A stretch of DNA of 64,000 bases from Nissolia schottii (Eukaryota; Streptophyta; Magnoliopsida; Fabales; Fabaceae): contig QANU01070688.1 of assembly GCA_003254905.1 (NCBI GenBank), forward strand, positions 437,833-501,832. Reading direction: 5' to 3'. The notes beneath the pieces were generated by a model that was not told the origin of the DNA, ran no database searches, and saw only the letters and a list, made by a program, of their open reading frames with translations. Both the position numbers and the translations under genes were made by a program. Shown in pieces: positions 62,433 through 64,000 of this stretch (position 1 is the stretch's first letter; each line of letters opens with the position of its first letter).

Positions 62433-64000
62433 ATGGAAGTGACAAGTGCCATTGGTTCAGTTGGGTTTCTGAATTTGCAAACATCACAGCCTTCTTCACA
62501 CGTGTTCATCTCCACAACAACGAACAAGGCTCATCGTCCAAACCAATTCAACAACAGTGTTACTAGAGTAGTTACTCCTAGTGGTTTCATCATCAACTCC
62601 ACCACCACAGAAGGTTCTTCTTGTGGGGCCCTTCCTGAGGTGGAAAAGATAAAGCACAAGTGCCTTAAATGGCAATGGAAGAAGGGGCAGCATTCCATCA
62701 ACTACTTTGTTTCTTCTTCTGATTCATCTACTCAGCAGGACCGCCCTCCTCTGCTGCTCGTCCATGGATTCGGTGCCTCTATTCCCCACTGGCGGAGGTA
62801 ATATCTCCACTCTTGCGCTATTAATGCTGTTTTCTCATCCACCCATTTTTTATTTATTTTTATATATTATCCTTGTTTATCACTTTTGCCATGGCATATT
62901 AATTGCTAGACACATATAAATGGAGCATAATATATAACAATTGACATAATTTTATTACCCAAATTGGAATTAGGCAATGCATCGTTACTCTTTACAGGAA
63001 CATTAAGACACTGTCCCAGAACTATACTGTCTATGCCATTGATCTTCTTGGTTTTGGGGCTTCAGACAAGCCTCCAGGATTTCCATATACCATGGAAACA
63101 TGGGCTCAGGTGATTTTTTTTCGTTGAGCTTCTTAGTTGGACTTCAACTGTCCACTGCTGCAAACTCACCTTGTCCCCGGAATTCTCTATAAAAACAGCT
63201 GATCCTGGATTTCTTGGAGGAAGTTATTCAGAAGCCAACTGTACTAATTGGAAACTCTGTTGGAAGTCTTGCTTGTGTCATTGCTGCCTCAGGTATGTTC
63301 TTGTGCGTTCGCCAGTCCTGTCCAATGTTTAAACGTGTAGAGTTTGCATCAGAAACTTTTTTTTTTTTTTTTTGCTTTATATGTGAATCATAGTCTCCAA
63401 CCAGATTCAAGCCAGACTCTTGTTAGAGCAATTGTGCTGTTAAACTGTGCCGGTGGCATGAACAACAAGGCAATTGTGGATGACTGGAGGATTAAGCTGC
63501 TATTGCCCTTGCTTTGGCTGGTTGATTTTTTGTTGAAGCAAAAGGGAATTGCCTCGGCCATTTTCGAGCGTGTCAAACAGAGGTATTCTCTCCATGTTAG
63601 GCCGTAATTTCCCTTAGTTTTTGAAGAAGCAATCTGAAACTGCATAGCTTAAATGCAGAGAGAATTTGAGGAACATTTTGAGTTCAGTGTACGGAAATAA
63701 GGAGTCTGTTGATGAAGAACTGGTGGAGGTAATAATTTGTTGTTTACTTGTTTTGCTTTAGAAGGCAAGTCTCGGCACAACGGTAAGGTTGTTGTCTTAG
63801 GTTCAAATCTTGAAAATAGCCTTGCTGCTTGAGAGGTCAAGGCTGCTTACATTTACCTTCCACAAACTCGTGCACACTAGGCCGTCATCTTTTACTTCTT
63901 TTGCTCTGTATATCTTCCTTTGTCCAACCATATTTACATAGAATTGCCATTTTGACACTGTATATGTAGATCATCAGGGAACCGGCAGATGGTCCTGGGG
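62433..64000 (+). CDS. Chloroplast alpha/beta-hydrolase (At4g36530-like), 5' part
   Basis: Exons 62433-62797, 62998-63109, 63199-63292, 63405-63582, 63659-63728 and 63970 onward join in frame by GT-AG introns; the gene runs off the window. The N-terminus (MEVTSAIGSVGF..., Ser/Thr-rich, few acids) looks like a chloroplast transit peptide of about 60-80 residues. LLLVHGFGAS (111-116 is HGFGAS) forms the oxyanion-hole region. GNSVGS at 177-182 is the nucleophile elbow with Ser179. NCAGGMNNKA follows. The catalytic Asp and His are expected beyond the window. The family is related to pheophytinase and other plastid hydrolases; the substrate of this branch is not known to me. The start is the first ATG of the conserved frame. 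No defect is seen. Confidence 0.88.
63762..63895 (+). mobile_element. Au-SINE-like insertion in hydrolase intron 5
   Basis: TCTCGGCACAACGGTAAGG resembles the pol III A box and head of the plant Au SINE, followed by GTTGTTGTCTTAGGTTCAAATCTTG with a B-box-like GGTTCAAATC. The words AGCCTTGCTGCTT and AAGGCTGCTTACATT fit the family's middle part. The 3' tail is degraded. It lies between exons ending 63728 and starting 63970. Confidence 0.65.

Noticed and set aside
63762-63895. tRNA gene
   Set aside because: The pol III-box-like words belong to a SINE-like sequence; no cloverleaf with acceptor pairing could be drawn.

Overview
The window is nuclear DNA of a flowering plant. Genes are intron-rich with GT-AG splice sites, the intergenic DNA is AT-rich, and many plant transposon types are present. 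The resistance-gene family and the LTR, SINE and Mutator-type repeats fit a eudicot, most likely a legume (Fabaceae). That placement is inference and the species cannot be named. A run of 31 N (25300-25330) marks an assembly gap.

Region 1 (about 0-20 kb) holds two chromatin genes, both on the minus strand. The first is a PHD-finger protein of the MMD1/MS1 group (390-4952, 5 coding exons, 716 aa). The second is an ASHH3/ASHH4-type SET-domain histone lysine methyltransferase (12191-18324, 12 coding exons, 348 aa). Both models were rebuilt exon by exon and stay in frame at every junction. Between them lies a decayed FAR1-like Mutator transposase (about 6.8-9.64 kb), interrupted by a 500-bp hAT-like element.

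Region 2 (about 20-45 kb) is repeat-rich. It contains a broken FAD monooxygenase (24175-26247, minus) with a CACTA-type end in its last intron, and two large inverted arrays of short motifs. It also holds a structurally complete non-autonomous LTR element (36739-39851, minus, TSD CAGTG). That element carries gag remnants plus pieces resembling host cyclophilin and class II KNOX genes, and a solo LTR (TSD CTGTC) is nested inside it. Further right are a 5'-truncated LINE end with an RNase H domain and an endogenous pararetrovirus remnant (about 42.85-45.11 kb).

Region 3 (45511-59089, plus) is one very large CC-NB-ARC-LRR resistance-type gene. It has 8 coding exons, all separated by phase-0 introns, and a predicted 2657 aa. 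Its LRR part is an alternating two-exon module (A-B-A-B-A-B). The NB-ARC domain has unusual residues at several control motifs. The viral remnant ends about 400 bp upstream of its start codon.

Region 4 (62433 to the end, plus) is the 5' part of a chloroplast alpha/beta-hydrolase gene that continues past the window, with an Au-SINE-like insertion in its fifth intron.

The genes do not form a pathway. The clearest theme is the interplay of host genes with transposons and viral DNA: MITEs in introns, captured gene pieces, a transposon-broken enzyme gene and a viral promoter near an NLR.
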